Source: Mytilus galloprovincialis
Taxonomy: Eukaryota; Mollusca; Bivalvia; Mytilida; Mytilidae
Length of the DNA stretch: 64,000 nt
Reading direction: 5' to 3'
Assembly (NCBI RefSeq): GCF_965363235.1
Contig: NC_134841.1
Span: 49,745,078 to 49,809,077 of the forward strand
Below the pieces are notes generated by a model, which made no database searches, was not told where the DNA came from, and was given only the letters and a program-made list of their open reading frames with translations. The position numbers and the translations under genes were made by a program. Positions within the stretch are counted from its first letter, which is position 1, and each line of letters begins with the position of its first letter. Positions 33,455 through 44,253 of this stretch are shown here, in pieces.

Positions 33455-33720
33455 AAAGATATGTGGTATGATTTTCAACGGGACAACTATCCAACGGAGT
33501 TCAAATGGAGCGTATTTAAGCCCGCATTTAACTCAACAACATCGGGTCAACGTGTGACCTTGAACAATGAGCAAAACCCAAAAAATTGAAACGAAAACAA
33601 TGGCCTTTCTATGACAAAATAGTCAACGAAACACATATATAACAGACAGAAACCAACGATAACCATTGAAATACAGACTCCTGGTTTGGAACTGGAAAAT
33701 ATACAACTCAACCCCCCTAT
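33455..33720 (+). repeat. Diverged GTGGTATGATTGCCAATGAG repeat
   Basis: AAAGATATGTGGTATGATTT, 'gggacaactatccaacggagttc', 'ccttgaacaatgagcaaaaccc' and 'aaaccaacgataaccattgaaatacagactcctgg' follow the order of the full-length copy at 9823. The overlapping minus-strand frames at 33547-33847 are inside or next to it. Confidence 0.7.
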
Positions 33721-34005
33721 CCAGTGAGAGAAGGATAACAACACATCGTAATACAAAATTGCAAAATCGGTTTAAAATGGCTTGAATCGTCAGATCGACA
33801 TACATAAAAAGGTCAAAGAGTGAAAGGTAGTTTATAGTCAATAACAATTAATGAATAGATATATTCTACCAGACTAAAAGTGTCAATTAAAACATATCCG
33901 ATAGATTTAGTAAGAAGACGTCGTAAACAGTCGGATACAAGAATTGCCTTGTGCAATGCCAACTTTTAGGTATTTAATTCAGACAGGATGAAGGATCATA
34001 AAAAA

Positions 34006-35065
34006 ACTCATCATAGATACAAGGAATACACTTTTGTATTTGTGACAGACGCGAGTTTCGTCTATAAAAGACTTATCAGTGACACTCGAATAAAAAAAGT
34101 TAAAAGTTCGAAGTTGAAGAGCATTGAGGACCAAAATTCTTAACTTGAAGTTTTCCAAATACAGCTAAAGTAATCTATTCCTGAGGTGGAAAAGCCTTTT
34201 CACTATTTCAAAAATTCAAAGTTTTGTAAACAGTTAAATTATTATTATTATGACCATATGCATACCAATTGTAGTTAATGTTAACACAGAAGTCCCGACT
34301 ACTGGGCTAGTGATACACTCGGGGAACAAAAACTCCACAAGGAGTGGCTTGAAACCAGTGGTTGTTAATAAACTCGTCATAGATAGCAGGATTGAAACTT
34401 TGTATTTGCGCCAGAAGCCCGTTTCGTCTACAAAAGACTCATCAGTGACGATCTGATTAAAAAAAAAAAAAAGGAAAAATAAAGTACGAAGTTGAAGAGT
34501 ATTGAGGACCAGCATTTCCTAAAAATGTTGTCATGCAGTTAAGGTAATATATTCCTAAGATAGAAAAGCCTTAGTATTTCAAAATGTCAAAGTTGTGTAA
34601 ACAGTTAATTTATAATTATGACACAGAAGTGCTGGTGATACTCTCGGGGAATAAAAATCTACCAGCAGTGGCATCGAACCAGTGGTTGTTAATAAATTCA
34701 TCATAGATAGCAGGATTGAAGTTTTGTATTTGCACTAGACGTGCGTTTCGTCTACCAAAGACTCATCAATGACACTCGAATAAAAAATAGATAAAAAGGC
34801 CAAATAAAGTACGAAGTTGAAGAGCATTGTAAACCAAAATGTCTAAAAGTTTTGTCATTACAGCTAAGGTAATCTATTCGGCCTACGGTAGAAAAGCCTT
34901 AGTATTTAAAAAAAAATCAAAGTTATGTAAACAGTTAATTCATAATTATGATAATGTCAATGTTAATTCATGTCAACCCAGAAGTAGTGACCACTGGGCT
35001 GGTGATACTCTCGGGGAATACTAGTAAACACACCACCAGTAGTGGCATCGATACCCAAGTTTTTA
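34006..35065 (+). repeat. Tandem array of ~330-370-bp units of the GAAACGCGCGTCTGG family
   Basis: The blocks 'tcatagatagcaggattgaa', 'gtttcgtctac', 'gactcatcagtgac', 'gaagttgaagagcattg', 'cagctaaggtaatctattc', 'aaagtt.tgtaaacagttaa' and 'gggctggtgatactctcggggaa' recur in this order. The block 'caaagtt.tgtaaacag' is at about 34217, 34588 and 34918, so units are about 371 and 330 bases. The first and last units are partial. The frames at 34234-34515, 34250-34456, 34839-35024 and 34948-35148 are all in it. Confidence 0.85.
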
Positions 35066-35469
35066 TAATTGCAAAAACAAAACCAATGTTGGCACTAAAA
35101 ACATATTATTTAAAGATCTCACTACGCTATTTAATTGATATCCTTTAAGAATAAGTTTATTCGAAGAAATTACATAAATTGTTCGTACGGATTTTATAAA
35201 CAACGTACCGTGCTAGCACGTTTAGCCATCCAAGGTCGTTAAAACAAGTTTAGAAGTAAACGACTTTTGTCGAAACTTTTTTGTTTCATTTTCCTATGTA
35301 GTACTGAAATAACTTGACATATTATCTAAGATTTATGAACAAAACATTAGGACAAACATGATGATTTGAATATTCAACTTGTGAATATCGCCATTCGTAA
35401 GTTTCGTGGGTTCTTAATGTTTACATTTCCATATTCATAATTGACTTTAATACTCATTTGCTTTCCTAG

Positions 35470-35572
35470 ACCATATGGAGTTGATGTCGCAGAAAAAGAC
35501 TACATCAGAATTATTCAGGCTAGTGTCATAATGTCATTAGAAAACAACATTGTCGTAGAAAAAAGAAATTAA
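35470..35572 (+). CDS. Possible terminal exon of an unknown gene
   Basis: A strong acceptor, TCATTTGCTTTCCTAG, ends at 35469. With one leading base the frame reads PYGVDVAEKDYIRIIQASVI and MSLENNIVVEKRN, then TAA at 35570-35572; ATTAAA follows within 15 bases. The amphipathic helix and splice context favour a real 3' exon, but 33 codons are few and no family is recognised. Upstream exons on the plus strand were not found. Confidence 0.35.
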
Positions 35573-35604
35573 GAGTATTATTAAACAAAGCGATTGTCTT
35601 TGAC

Positions 35605-35750
35605 AACTAAAATGTAGAATAACAACAACAACAACAAAAACGAACTCCAAGGAAAATTCAAAATAGAATGTCCCTTATCAAATGGTAAAATTCAAAAGCT
35701 CAAACACACCAAACGAAAAGAAAAAGCAACTGTCATATTCCTGCACCAAC
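35605..35750 (-). repeat. Fragment of the 10.8-kb interspersed repeat family
   Basis: 'gaactccaaggaaaattcaaaa', 'cccttatcaaatgg', 'aaaagctcaaacacaccaaacg' and 'aactgtcatattcctg' occur in this order also at about 45260-45350, 45790-45905 and 46290-46410. It is a truncated copy of the family seen full-length at 10770-11445 and 40800-41310. Confidence 0.65.
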
Positions 35751-36650
35751 GTAGTAAAATTAATATCTATATAAGTCGCATACAATGTATATGTATTAAA
35801 ATGCTTCGGCAAAACTAAAGGTCACGATAGGAAATGCCAAAATAATCGTAAAAAAAAATAACTTTGAAAAAAAAAAAATCAAAAAAATCACTACATCAAT
35901 CAGTTATATACATTTTATAGATAGCTTAAAACGATGTTTAAATATATTTGCCGGTCAAAATCTTTCTAGATTAGATTTATTGTTTAATTTTGCATGTCTG
36001 TTTGAATACTGAAAATAGTATATTCAAATATCCAAGACATGTAGTCCTTTTTTTGTTTTTCCCTTTTTTATTGGGTTCTTGAGCTACGCACACAGTAAGA
36101 TGATTGGATAGCATTTGAATCAAGTGAATTCATTGTCAACAAAGTATATTTGAGACTCCTCAACAAACAAAGGCAACCGCCGGTTAAAATACCATTTATT
36201 TCGGTTTTAAATACTCTTTAGAGCTTATGTTATTTGTATATGTATCAAACCGACTTCAGATAAATGTACTTAGTTTGACCTTGCTATTTGAAACTTAAAC
36301 ATGCTTTATTAATAGTACATTTGAATTGTTGAAAAGAAAAGACTCAAGAGCTACCTACATCTATATTTAAGCATGTATTATTATAAACTGCATTTTTGTT
36401 ACTTGGGATTTAGATAAACTGTAATAAAACTTATGATGAATTACTTCTACCATCAAGTTTATTCTTTATCAATAAGAGCTCAATTTGTAGATAGCTTTTA
36501 ATTTAGTTTGATAGCTTAATAAATTACATTTTTATGTTGTATATGTCTAACAGACGTGTTTTACAAATAGCTAGAACGCCTGTTTAATTATTTACAATAT
36601 AGAAAACTATTTTGTGCATACAAACTGTCACTCTATTATAACGTATCAAG

Positions 36651-36782
36651 CGCCCAGATGGACAGTTACGACATGGCATAGACCTTATATGTCAAAGAAT
36701 CAATGACGGGATGGAAGAAATTGATACATTTCGACAACACTGTCGACGAGCATACAATTTAACTGATTGCAGCGTTAAATAA
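36651..36782 (+). CDS. Possible terminal exon of an unknown gene
   Basis: After an AG at 36649-36650 the frame reads RPDGQLRHGIDLICQRINDG, MEEIDTFRQHCRRAYNLTDC and SVK to a TAA at 36780-36782. Charged, amphipathic and non-repetitive, it looks like coding sequence, and the alternative frames stop. The acceptor (ATAACGTATCAAG) has a weak pyrimidine tract. No family is recognised. It could be the end of a plus-strand gene or a decayed piece of a mobile element. Confidence 0.35.
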   Translation, partial: RPDGQLRHGIDLICQRINDGMEEIDTFRQHCRRAYNLTDCSVK

Positions 36783-37402
36783 ATCTTCAAATATTATGAA
36801 TCCTAATCAATTTACTAGTAGGTCGCAAAGAGGTTGTCAGTACAATGTTTGAAAAGATATTGACGTTGGTTTACAAATCTATCGTATAGCCATCCGAAAT
36901 GACATTTTTTACAATAAAAGCTAATAATATTTGTTAGATTATTGGCTATGGTGATGTTTAGTGACTAATACAAAAATTGAAAGCTTTTGCATGATTTTCT
37001 GGGAACACAATGCACATTGCAATGAAAGCTACATCGATTCAATCTACGTTCTTCAAACGTTTTATCATCACTCATTGAAGCAAGGGACAGAAAGATCAGA
37101 TTTGACTCTGATAGAATGCTTCATGAAGCGTTGTTACATTAATAAACATCTTAGGTTAGTTTTTAATTTTCTTGATGGACAGTAGAGTTAACACAAAACT
37201 ACATGTTCGTTTTAATTCATCAATCTCGTTCTGTCATTATCGTTGTTTAACTATGTGATTAATGAAGAGTCTGAATGGTTTCCGAATAATTCAGCTGGAA
37301 AATCGGAAGACGTGGTTGAATGAATGACACCACAAAACGCGCGCTTTCTGAAACGACGGAAGACATTAATTGAATTTCACAGTCCAATTATTTAAATGTT
37401 CT

Positions 37403-37686
37403 TTAGGGAGCTACCATTTGATTTTTATGGGGGGGCTAGGATGAAATTTGAAAAAAATAGGCAGGACAGGAGTTTTAAGTAAAAAAAAGGCAGGATGAGA
37501 CACTTGCAAAAAAAAAAGTCAGGACGACAATTTAGGTAAAAAAAAGTCAGGATAAACTAAAAAAAAAAGGCAGGACCGAACAGAGTGAAAAATAAAAAGG
37601 CAGGACAGAGATTACAGCTAAAAAAAAATGCAGGACAACATTTTTCATCCTAGCCCCCCCATAAAAATCAAATGGTAGCTCCCTTA
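37403..37686 (+). mobile_element. PIF/Harbinger-type MITE, 278 bp, with perfect 41-bp terminal inverted repeats
   Basis: The element proper is 37406-37683. Its first 41 bases (GGGAGCTACCATTTGATTTT onward to ...CTAGGATGAAA) are the exact reverse complement of its last 41 bases (37643-37683), and it is flanked by TTA on both sides (37403-37405 and 37684-37686). A 3-bp TTA duplication is characteristic of the PIF/Harbinger superfamily. The middle is a purine-rich run of diverged repeats of the form AAAAAAAGGCAGGAC, about six copies. There is no coding capacity. Perfect inverted repeats suggest a recent insertion. Confidence 0.9.
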
Positions 37687-37689
37687 TCT

Positions 37690-38330
37690 AAAAAGACTAC
37701 GTATTCATCGAGTGAAAAAAACTAATTTCGTATGGCCATTTTAAATGTTATAGGACCTTCTAAATGTGCCCTTGTCATTTCAATTAAATGAAGAAGAAAA
37801 CAAAAAAGAAACGCCACTGTAAAAAAAAGTTAAAGGAGCTGCATAATAAAACCTATTGTCTATTGTCTATAAAACGCCAATTTATAACACTTTTATAGCT
37901 GTATAGATATTTATTTCTTACTTCTCATGGTTCTTTAAAAAAAAACTCTGACTTTACAAACAGCTCTCAATTTTAAATGATTAAATACTTAGTAATGCTA
38001 CTAAACAATCAATTTCATGGCAATTTCCACTAAAAATAACTCTGAGTGGATTCTAAATCTTGCTAATCAACCGTTCTTTTCTATAACAGTATTTTAAAAT
38101 CTACGGGTAATCTCTTTATATATTTAAGATAGATATTTTATTTGTTTCTTATGGTGCATTCTATATAAAAAAAAAAACACTTCCACAAGTCACTTTTTGA
38201 GGTAACATGTAAACTGACCATTCCTCAGGATCATTCCCTTCCATAGAAGTCAAGAAAAGTTACACGAAAGTACAATGAAAGTATAAAATTTCGAACTGTC
38301 GACAAACAGGAAGCTACTTACAGGATACAA
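37690..38330. other. AT-rich spacer, nothing recognised
   Basis: No open frame, splice-supported exon or known repeat was seen between the MITE and the 38.3-38.6 kb candidate exons. Confidence 0.4.
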
Positions 38331-38333
38331 CTT

Positions 38334-38589
38334 TCGGACGGACGGATGAATGGGTTGAGCTGTTACTAGATCTGCTTTTGCCCTTGCGACGAAGGCGCAA
38401 CAAAATGGACTCCCCGAAGATTAATTTCAAGATAACTATAATGGAAAGCTTTAACTAGACTACAGCACATATTTCACACTTTGAGGAACATTAAGCAACT
38501 TACTCGTCTACATTGTTCTTATACCCTTGAACAAAGTTGTTCTCATTCCGTGGAACAAATTGTGGTTCTCGTTGTTTTGCGCACAGTCT
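38334..38589 (-). CDS. Two weak exon candidates, possibly part of a repeat
   Basis: On the minus strand 38589-38504 reads RLCAKQREPQFVPRNE and NNFVQGYKNNVD up to a good donor, GACGA|GTAAGT. Further on, a second stretch ends at CCT|GTAAGT (38334) and reads FVARAKADLVTAQP then IHPSVRKLYP in one frame or RRKGKSRSSNSSTHSSVRP in another. The good donors and protein-like frames argue for exons. The fact that two frames look equally protein-like argues that this is an interspersed mussel repeat instead. I keep it as a low-confidence candidate. Confidence 0.25.
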
Positions 38590-39268
38590 CTTTCAAGATT
38601 GTGATGGTTAGGACCTAAAAGTCAAACACACAAGTATTTCAGAAATGCTTTTTAAATATCAAGAAATGAAGCTTATTAAAAGGAACATGATAGTATGCCA
38701 AATAAATTTATTAATCGAGAATGACTTTAATGTCAGAAAATAGCGTGTGGCATGTTTAGTTTATCAGGTTTAGCCGACAAAAATTCGTGTTCCAAGTCAG
38801 AAATTTATATTGCAGTTGCTTAATTTTTTGATCTGTTGATTGACGCGTTTGATTCTGTCCATTTTAATGGACTTCCCCTGTTTGATTTTGCCTTCGAGTT
38901 CAGTATTTCTGTTATACTTTTTTTAGGGTGTGCTTTTACTTGTAGATCTGATTTGTTTTTGTCTGTGTTTGGTATGTTTTACACATTTTTCTTCTACACA
39001 AAACAAATGCAAAAGCATATTCTTTATGAAGTTAGAATTTAATTCGTATGAACGACCGAATCTTTAAATTCCTAAAAGATGATATACACTATTGTTGACG
39101 AGGATAACAGCTAACACGAAAATAAGCTTCAAAGAGCAGAAGCTACAATGATTAAGAAGCATTTCTATATTCATGTGAAGATGTAGGGAAACCACATACA
39201 ATTGTAATCTCAACAGTTTCCTAAAAAAGTGTCAACATATATGTCGAATGTTTTATTTATTCACGTAG

Positions 39269-39765
39269 ATAGATCTAATTCCTATTGTAATTCCTGAAAA
39301 ATATCTGTCTGAGATTGATGGATGTAAAAAGGTAACTCTTCAAAATGTTACTTATACGATCCTTAAAACTAAGAAAGGGTAAAAAAAATGGCAATATGAT
39401 TCTTAAAATTTTATAAATGCAGAAAAAAGGAAAACTGATGTAATAAATCATATATAATCTGTGCTCGTGTCTTTTATTATAGTTTACAAATATATCATTA
39501 TTCTAAATTTCATAAACAATGAATCTTTCGTTTTGCCTGTCACTGTCTATTTTTCAGCATTTTTTCTGTTAATAATCGTAGGGGATTTCTGTCTTTTATG
39601 TATGGGATATTTATGTCATTTCTTACATACATTGTTATAGATTAATATAAGCTTTGTATGAAGAATAATGGAAAATACTCCAATTGTACTGAGCATGTCA
39701 ATGTTTCATGATCAGACTTAAATTTTTTTTTTCTTTTTCAGAATAATCAAGAATGCCTGTCGTAA
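39269..39765 (+). CDS. Last two coding exons of an unknown plus-strand gene
   Basis: Exon A is 39269-39331 (63 bases, phase 0 at both ends) between ATTCACGTAG and AAG|GTAACT, reading IDLIPIVIPEKYLSEIDGCK plus K. Exon B is 39742-39765 after the very strong acceptor TTTTTTTTTCTTTTTCAG, reading NNQECLS and TAA. An AATAAA at about 39821-39826 lies 56 bases past the stop, as expected for a poly(A) signal. Intron phases, splice sites and the signal agree, so this is probably the true 3' end of a gene whose other exons lie to the left (35.5 and 36.7 kb candidates cannot be joined because they contain stops) or are short. The IPIVIPEKYL strand resembles the end of a TIR-like or other alpha/beta domain, but this is only an impression. 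Confidence 0.5.
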
Positions 39766-39820
39766 CTAAAACGTCTAACCTTTTTTCTGTCAGCCTTTAT
39801 ACATGATGTATTTAAATACA

Positions 39821-39826
39821 AAATAA
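39821..39826 (+). terminator. Likely poly(A) signal
   Basis: AATAAA, 56 bases after the stop of the exon pair at 39269-39765, followed by a T-rich stretch (CAGTTTTAATAC). Confidence 0.45.
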
Positions 39827-39829
39827 AAC

Positions 39830-40795
39830 AGTTTTAATACTAAGCGTATTCAAAATTGATGTTGGATTATTTTAGGAGTTTGACAAAGTTATTGGATTTA
39901 CCAAGCGGTTAGTAATGTAATATTAAACTATTGGTACGTTATATTGTCACATCAAAAGAAATTTTGCTTCATGCGACCAAATTAAATCAAATTCAGAAGC
40001 GTTATCCTATATTAACCCATTTCAATACTTAATATAACGCATTTAAAGCAACCAATTTCCAAATAAAAAGCTTTTACCATCAATAATGTGCCTCTATAGA
40101 TTTGTTCGCTAATCCATTGATTTATGGCCACTATTTATGAGGCATTTCCCCCAATTGTTAGAGTGCATCCAACGTTTAAATTGTTTTGTACCTTTTGAAT
40201 TGTACTCCATGAGAGTACGTAACATTTTAAAAACCTCTTTTAAAATATTTTCTAAACTAGTTGCCATTGATGTATACGTATTTTGTGATAATTAAATCTT
40301 AAACATAGAATTCTTTGCACCAAAAAAGTTAAGTTTGACTTATTTCACTTAACCCTGCACTATTCGTATATTCACAGCATAATTTTAGTTTTTATATTTA
40401 ACATGCAAACGTCCTTGCTTTTATTAATTGAAATCGCGATACAAACATTTGAATTAGCAATATGTATAGATAGATATTTTTATGTTGTTATTATTCCGTT
40501 CAGAAAACCTCAAAATGAACAAGACTAACAGTACAAACAAATACATATGTATTTCGACACTTGGCAATTGTAATCTACATACGTAGTTCTTTTTTGAAAA
40601 TATCATGAAAATAAAAGATCAGAGAACTTCTTTTTATCTTATTGACTGTACAGAAGTGTAATATTTTGTAAGGTTAATACACAAAAAAATCACGATTATG
40701 AAACTTTAATAGATAAAAAAGGAAACGAAAAAATTATCAATTTAAAATAAATGTACGAATATAACACTTATATAAATGACTATCAGAAAATGAAA
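39830..40795. other. AT-rich spacer, nothing recognised
   Basis: No splice-supported frame and no recognised repeat on either strand. Confidence 0.4.
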
Positions 40796-40799
40796 TATA

Positions 40800-41310
40800 G
40801 TTTTCTTTTATTTGTCTTTGTTTATAATTCCTTTACTGTTTAGTCTGTTTTTGCAATATCCATTTGACGTGGCTCGGTTATTGTACATCCCGTCATTGTG
40901 CTATGATAATTTTTGTAAGCTTGCCTTTTGGTTTTTTCTAATGTGCTTTGTCTATATGCCTTTTTGTATATCTTTTTTTGACATATTTGCTTTTTTATTG
41001 TGATTATGATTATAACACAATGTTGACTGATGTACCCCAATTATCGACATTTTTTTTACAAGTTATGTCTGTTTGTTTGGTTCACCTATCGTTGTCAGTA
41101 AAACGGAATTTTATGCGACTGTCATACAACTGACAGGTTTGGCTAGCTATAAAACCAGGTTTAATCCATCATTTTCTACATAAGAAAATACCCGAATCAA
41201 GTCAAGAATATGACAGTTGTTATCCATTCTTTTCGTGAGTTTAAGATTCTGATTTTGCCATTTTCTTATGAACTTTCCGTTTAAATTTTTCAGAGTTCGG
41301 TATTTTTGTT
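40800..41310 (+). repeat. Second long copy of the 10.8-kb interspersed repeat family
   Basis: CTTTTATTTGTCTTTGTTTA, 'tgcaatatccatttgacgtggctcgg', 'acacaatgttgactgatgtacccc', 'tgcgactgtcatacaactgacagg', 'gctataaaaccaggtttaatccatcat' and 'atgacagttgttatccattc' follow the same order as at 10770-11445. The overlapping frames at 40812-41133 lie within it. It lacks the internal duplication of the other copy. Confidence 0.8.
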
Positions 41311-41314
41311 ATTT

Positions 41315-42830
41315 TACTAAATTAAGAATGCACGAGTTTATAAAAAAAATTATCAATTCAAAGATAATAAAGTCATGAACATTAAGAAGAACAAAATTTT
41401 AATCCTGATATCTATGACGTGTTGCCTGTACAAATCATGTGAAAAAGAACTTTCGCTTATTTCGCAATTATTGTGATAACGACAAGAAGAACTTATTTTT
41501 ATTCGCCGTCTAGATCTGCAACATGTATTTTTTCCACAACGGTCAAATAAATCATGATTAAACAATTAAACCAAATCAGCAACTTTACTTCATCATTGGC
41601 ATCTTTTGTTCAATTGTTTTATTGTAAGCAGCAACCACCATGATAGGCAACACTTTTTATATAGGATTTATATTCTCCATATTTGGGCTGGAGGATTTTT
41701 GCTATATTAAAAGAAACTTCATGGAGAGAAACATCATGTTGAAAAATCTTTTGTCGTAAAGTCTAGATATCAAATCAAACGAAAATTATTGTCAATTACG
41801 CGCGTATGGCGTATTAAATTATAAGCTCGGTTCCTTTGATAACTATCTATATGTTTAGTCAAGATAGGAAACAGACTTCATTTCACATGTGGTATCCTCT
41901 ATCTAAATTTCGACGGAATGTTAACACAGTCAACATGCTTTGAATTAAACAGTGAGAGGACATCACTTATATTGCGGAACGTTTAAGATTGATAGTTAAT
42001 ATTATATACCAGTAGCTCATATCTGTTATATACGAATAAAAGTAACAAGTTTACAAGAAGAAAACACGATTGGTTCCCTTAGGAATGTCGACTTTCTGTT
42101 AAATAATACATCAATTAAAGGTACTAGTAACACAAATGCTGTCAATTAAAAAAATAGAACGTCAATTTGTGGTCAGTTTTAGTAAAGTTTTTGGTTTTTT
42201 CTTTCGTTTTTGATAAGTATAATTTGTCACTTCTTGAAACAAAGTATATTTTGGTATATAAAAATCATATGAATCAATAAATACTTATTATGTATCAAAT
42301 TTACTGCGATTAATAACTGAAAATATAGTTTAACAAACAACAGATGAGGTTATGTAACAGGTCAAATGGACCAAAACGTGTATATAGTTTTCGATACAGT
42401 AAAGAGAAAAAAAAATTTATTCCAGGAAGTCTGGAAATTGATGTATGTTATTATGAATAAAACTTGTGATTACAGCTTCGTCCTGATTTGTGGGGTTTTT
42501 AAGCAGCACCAGTAATCTGTAAATGTGGTAGAAAATCCTTAGTATTTCGTACCTATTGTTTCTCTTAAACAGTTAATTTGTGAATATGACAATATCAATA
42601 ATAATACATGTCTCAATTTGATGGAATTACTACATCTCTAAGACGATTAAAAAAGATAATCTTATATGTTTTAGCATTACTAATATGAATCATTAATTTA
42701 AGCAGAGCTTGAGACATCTGATCAACAATGACATCCTCAAGACATCATGTACTCTTCATGTCACTTACTAGCTAACACTGTATGCAGTTCTAATCTAATT
42801 CAAATTGTGCGTCTGCATTTTAAAAACATG
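41315..42830. other. AT-rich region, nothing firmly supported
   Basis: A minus-strand frame at 41353-41565 contains a cysteine-bearing stretch (DRCGKNTCCRSRRRIK) but has no signal peptide and an acceptor-like TGTTGCAG inside it, so it was not annotated as a peptide gene. Nothing else is recognised. Confidence 0.35.
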
Positions 42831-42834
42831 AAGA

Positions 42835-43035
42835 TTGGTGCACATAAAAGAGAGGCGAAAGATTCTTGATGTATATTCAAACTCATAAGTCGAAATAAAA
42901 CTGAAACGCCATGGATCAAAAAGAATAAAACTAACAGACAAAACAGTACACAAAACACAACATAGAAAACTAAAGACTGAGAACACAAACCCCACCAAAA
43001 ACTGGAGGTAATTTCGGGTGTTCTTGAAGGATAAA
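42835..43035 (-). mobile_element. 3'-end fragment of the 54-kb retroelement family
   Basis: On the minus strand the order AACCCCACC.../'ttagttttctatgttgtgttttgtgtact'/'ccatggcgtttcag'/'acttatgagtttgaatatac' matches 55820-55990. The two overlapping minus-strand frames at 42795-43055 are reading frames of this fragment. Confidence 0.75.
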
Positions 43036-43370
43036 CAAATAGAAGTATCAATCATCGTGTATTGACAATTTGATAGAGGTAAAATTAAGAAATGTACGAA
43101 AGCTTTATTATTTAGTGAATGTATATCTCAATACGAAAATATAACATATTAAATGTACAAATTATCATTTTTATCACGCTTGACTGGGGTACAAAATTAT
43201 AAGCCTGATATCTTTGATGAGTTTTATTTGCCACTATTAGGTAGATGCCACTACCACCAGCCCAGCATCCAGCCATTTTAAGTTGAATTCAATTATTATG
43301 TGTATTGTCATTAATAAATCAACTGTTTAGAAAACTTTGATTTGTTCGAAATATTATGGTTTTTTTACCA

Positions 43371-43535
43371 CAGTACTTGGTTACCTTATTTATATTTGGC
43401 AAACCCTTTTGGCCCTCAATGCTCTTCAACTTCGTATTCTACTTGGCATTTTATGTTTTTTAATTCAGGCGTCAAGGGTGCGCGTCTGACGTAAACAATT
43501 GTAAGCCTGGTATCTTTGGTGATTTTTTTTCTCAA
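43371..43535 (-). repeat. Diverged GAAACGCGCGTCTGG-family repeat
   Basis: 'atttggcaaaccctttt', CCTCAATGCTCTTCAACTTC, 'gtattctacttggc' and 'gggtgcgcgtctgacgtaaacaattgtaagcctggtatctttg' match the family on the minus strand. Confidence 0.7.
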
Positions 43536-43821
43536 CAACTGGCAGCTGTAAAATGACTTAGCACACTTCTGATGTTTATTTCATATAACAATGCAAGAAA
43601 TCATGAACATGATTAATAAAAGTGTTTAGAGTGAAAGTTTTGTCTTAAGATTATTTTGTGATGTATATCACCTTAGTGACCGAAGTTGTCCTGATTGTGA
43701 CAATAGTCAAAAAATGTCTTAAACATAGCCTTAACAATTGTTGCACATCAATCCATACATCCTTGATTTGTATTTATTTCTGACTGTTATAACACTACTA
43801 TCTTTGCAAAACTTGCATTAG

Positions 43822-43945
43822 ATGGCAACATATTATATTACCTACATAAGACGTACCTTGGGAGAACCAGACAGTTTTTATTCAACAAGCCCATACTTCT
43901 TGTGAATAGAAAGGACAAAATTGTTCGTACCAAGATAGATTATTT
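43822..43945 (+). CDS. Possible internal exon of an unknown gene
   Basis: Between the acceptor TTGCATTAG (43821) and the donor TATTT|GTGAGT (43946) a frame reads GNILYYLHKTYLGRTRQFLF, NKPILLVNRKDKIVRTKIDY without a stop. A second frame starting with ATG directly at the acceptor (MATYYITYIRRTLGEPDS) is also open but stops before the donor. The donor is excellent and the acceptor moderate. No family is recognised and the phase does not join the next candidate at 44042. Confidence 0.3.
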
Positions 43946-44041
43946 GTGAGTCCAGAATAAAAATGTCGGACAAGTTTTGAAAAGATTTTGGTTGTTTCCC
44001 ACATGTTACATTCCAAAATTTCAATTCTTTTTCCACCTCAG

Positions 44042-44253
44042 TGCTACATCATTATAATAATCTATTTGATGACTCTGATTGTCCGTACAAAATCATTCGG
44101 AAAGACCTCCGTCAATTAAACGCACGGACAATTAAGCCCAATCAGTGTGTCTGTCAGCTTATTTCACAATCACATATATCTATTCTAACCCTTTTCTATA
44201 CCAATATTTTTCGCTCATCGGTCTCGATATTTTCCAATTATTTTCTAATCTGA
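44042..44253 (+). CDS. Possible terminal exon of an unknown gene
   Basis: A very strong acceptor (AATTCTTTTTCCACCTCAG) ends at 44041. With two leading bases the frame reads LHHYNNLFDDSDCPYKIIRK, DLRQLNARTIKPNQC and on to a TGA at 44253; AATAAATAAA follows at about 44284. The first 35 residues look protein-like, the rest is hydrophobic and less convincing. A left partner with the matching phase was not found. Confidence 0.3.

Noticed and set aside
36961..37185. Frame IESFCMIFWEHNAHCNES as an exon
   Set aside because: Protein-like in part and ending near CTTAG|GTTAGT, but it has no convincing acceptor, a non-ATG start and no partner exon in phase.
41353..41565. Cysteine-bearing minus-strand frame as an antimicrobial peptide
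   Set aside because: No signal peptide, the cysteine spacing does not match a mussel peptide family that I know, and an acceptor-like site interrupts it.
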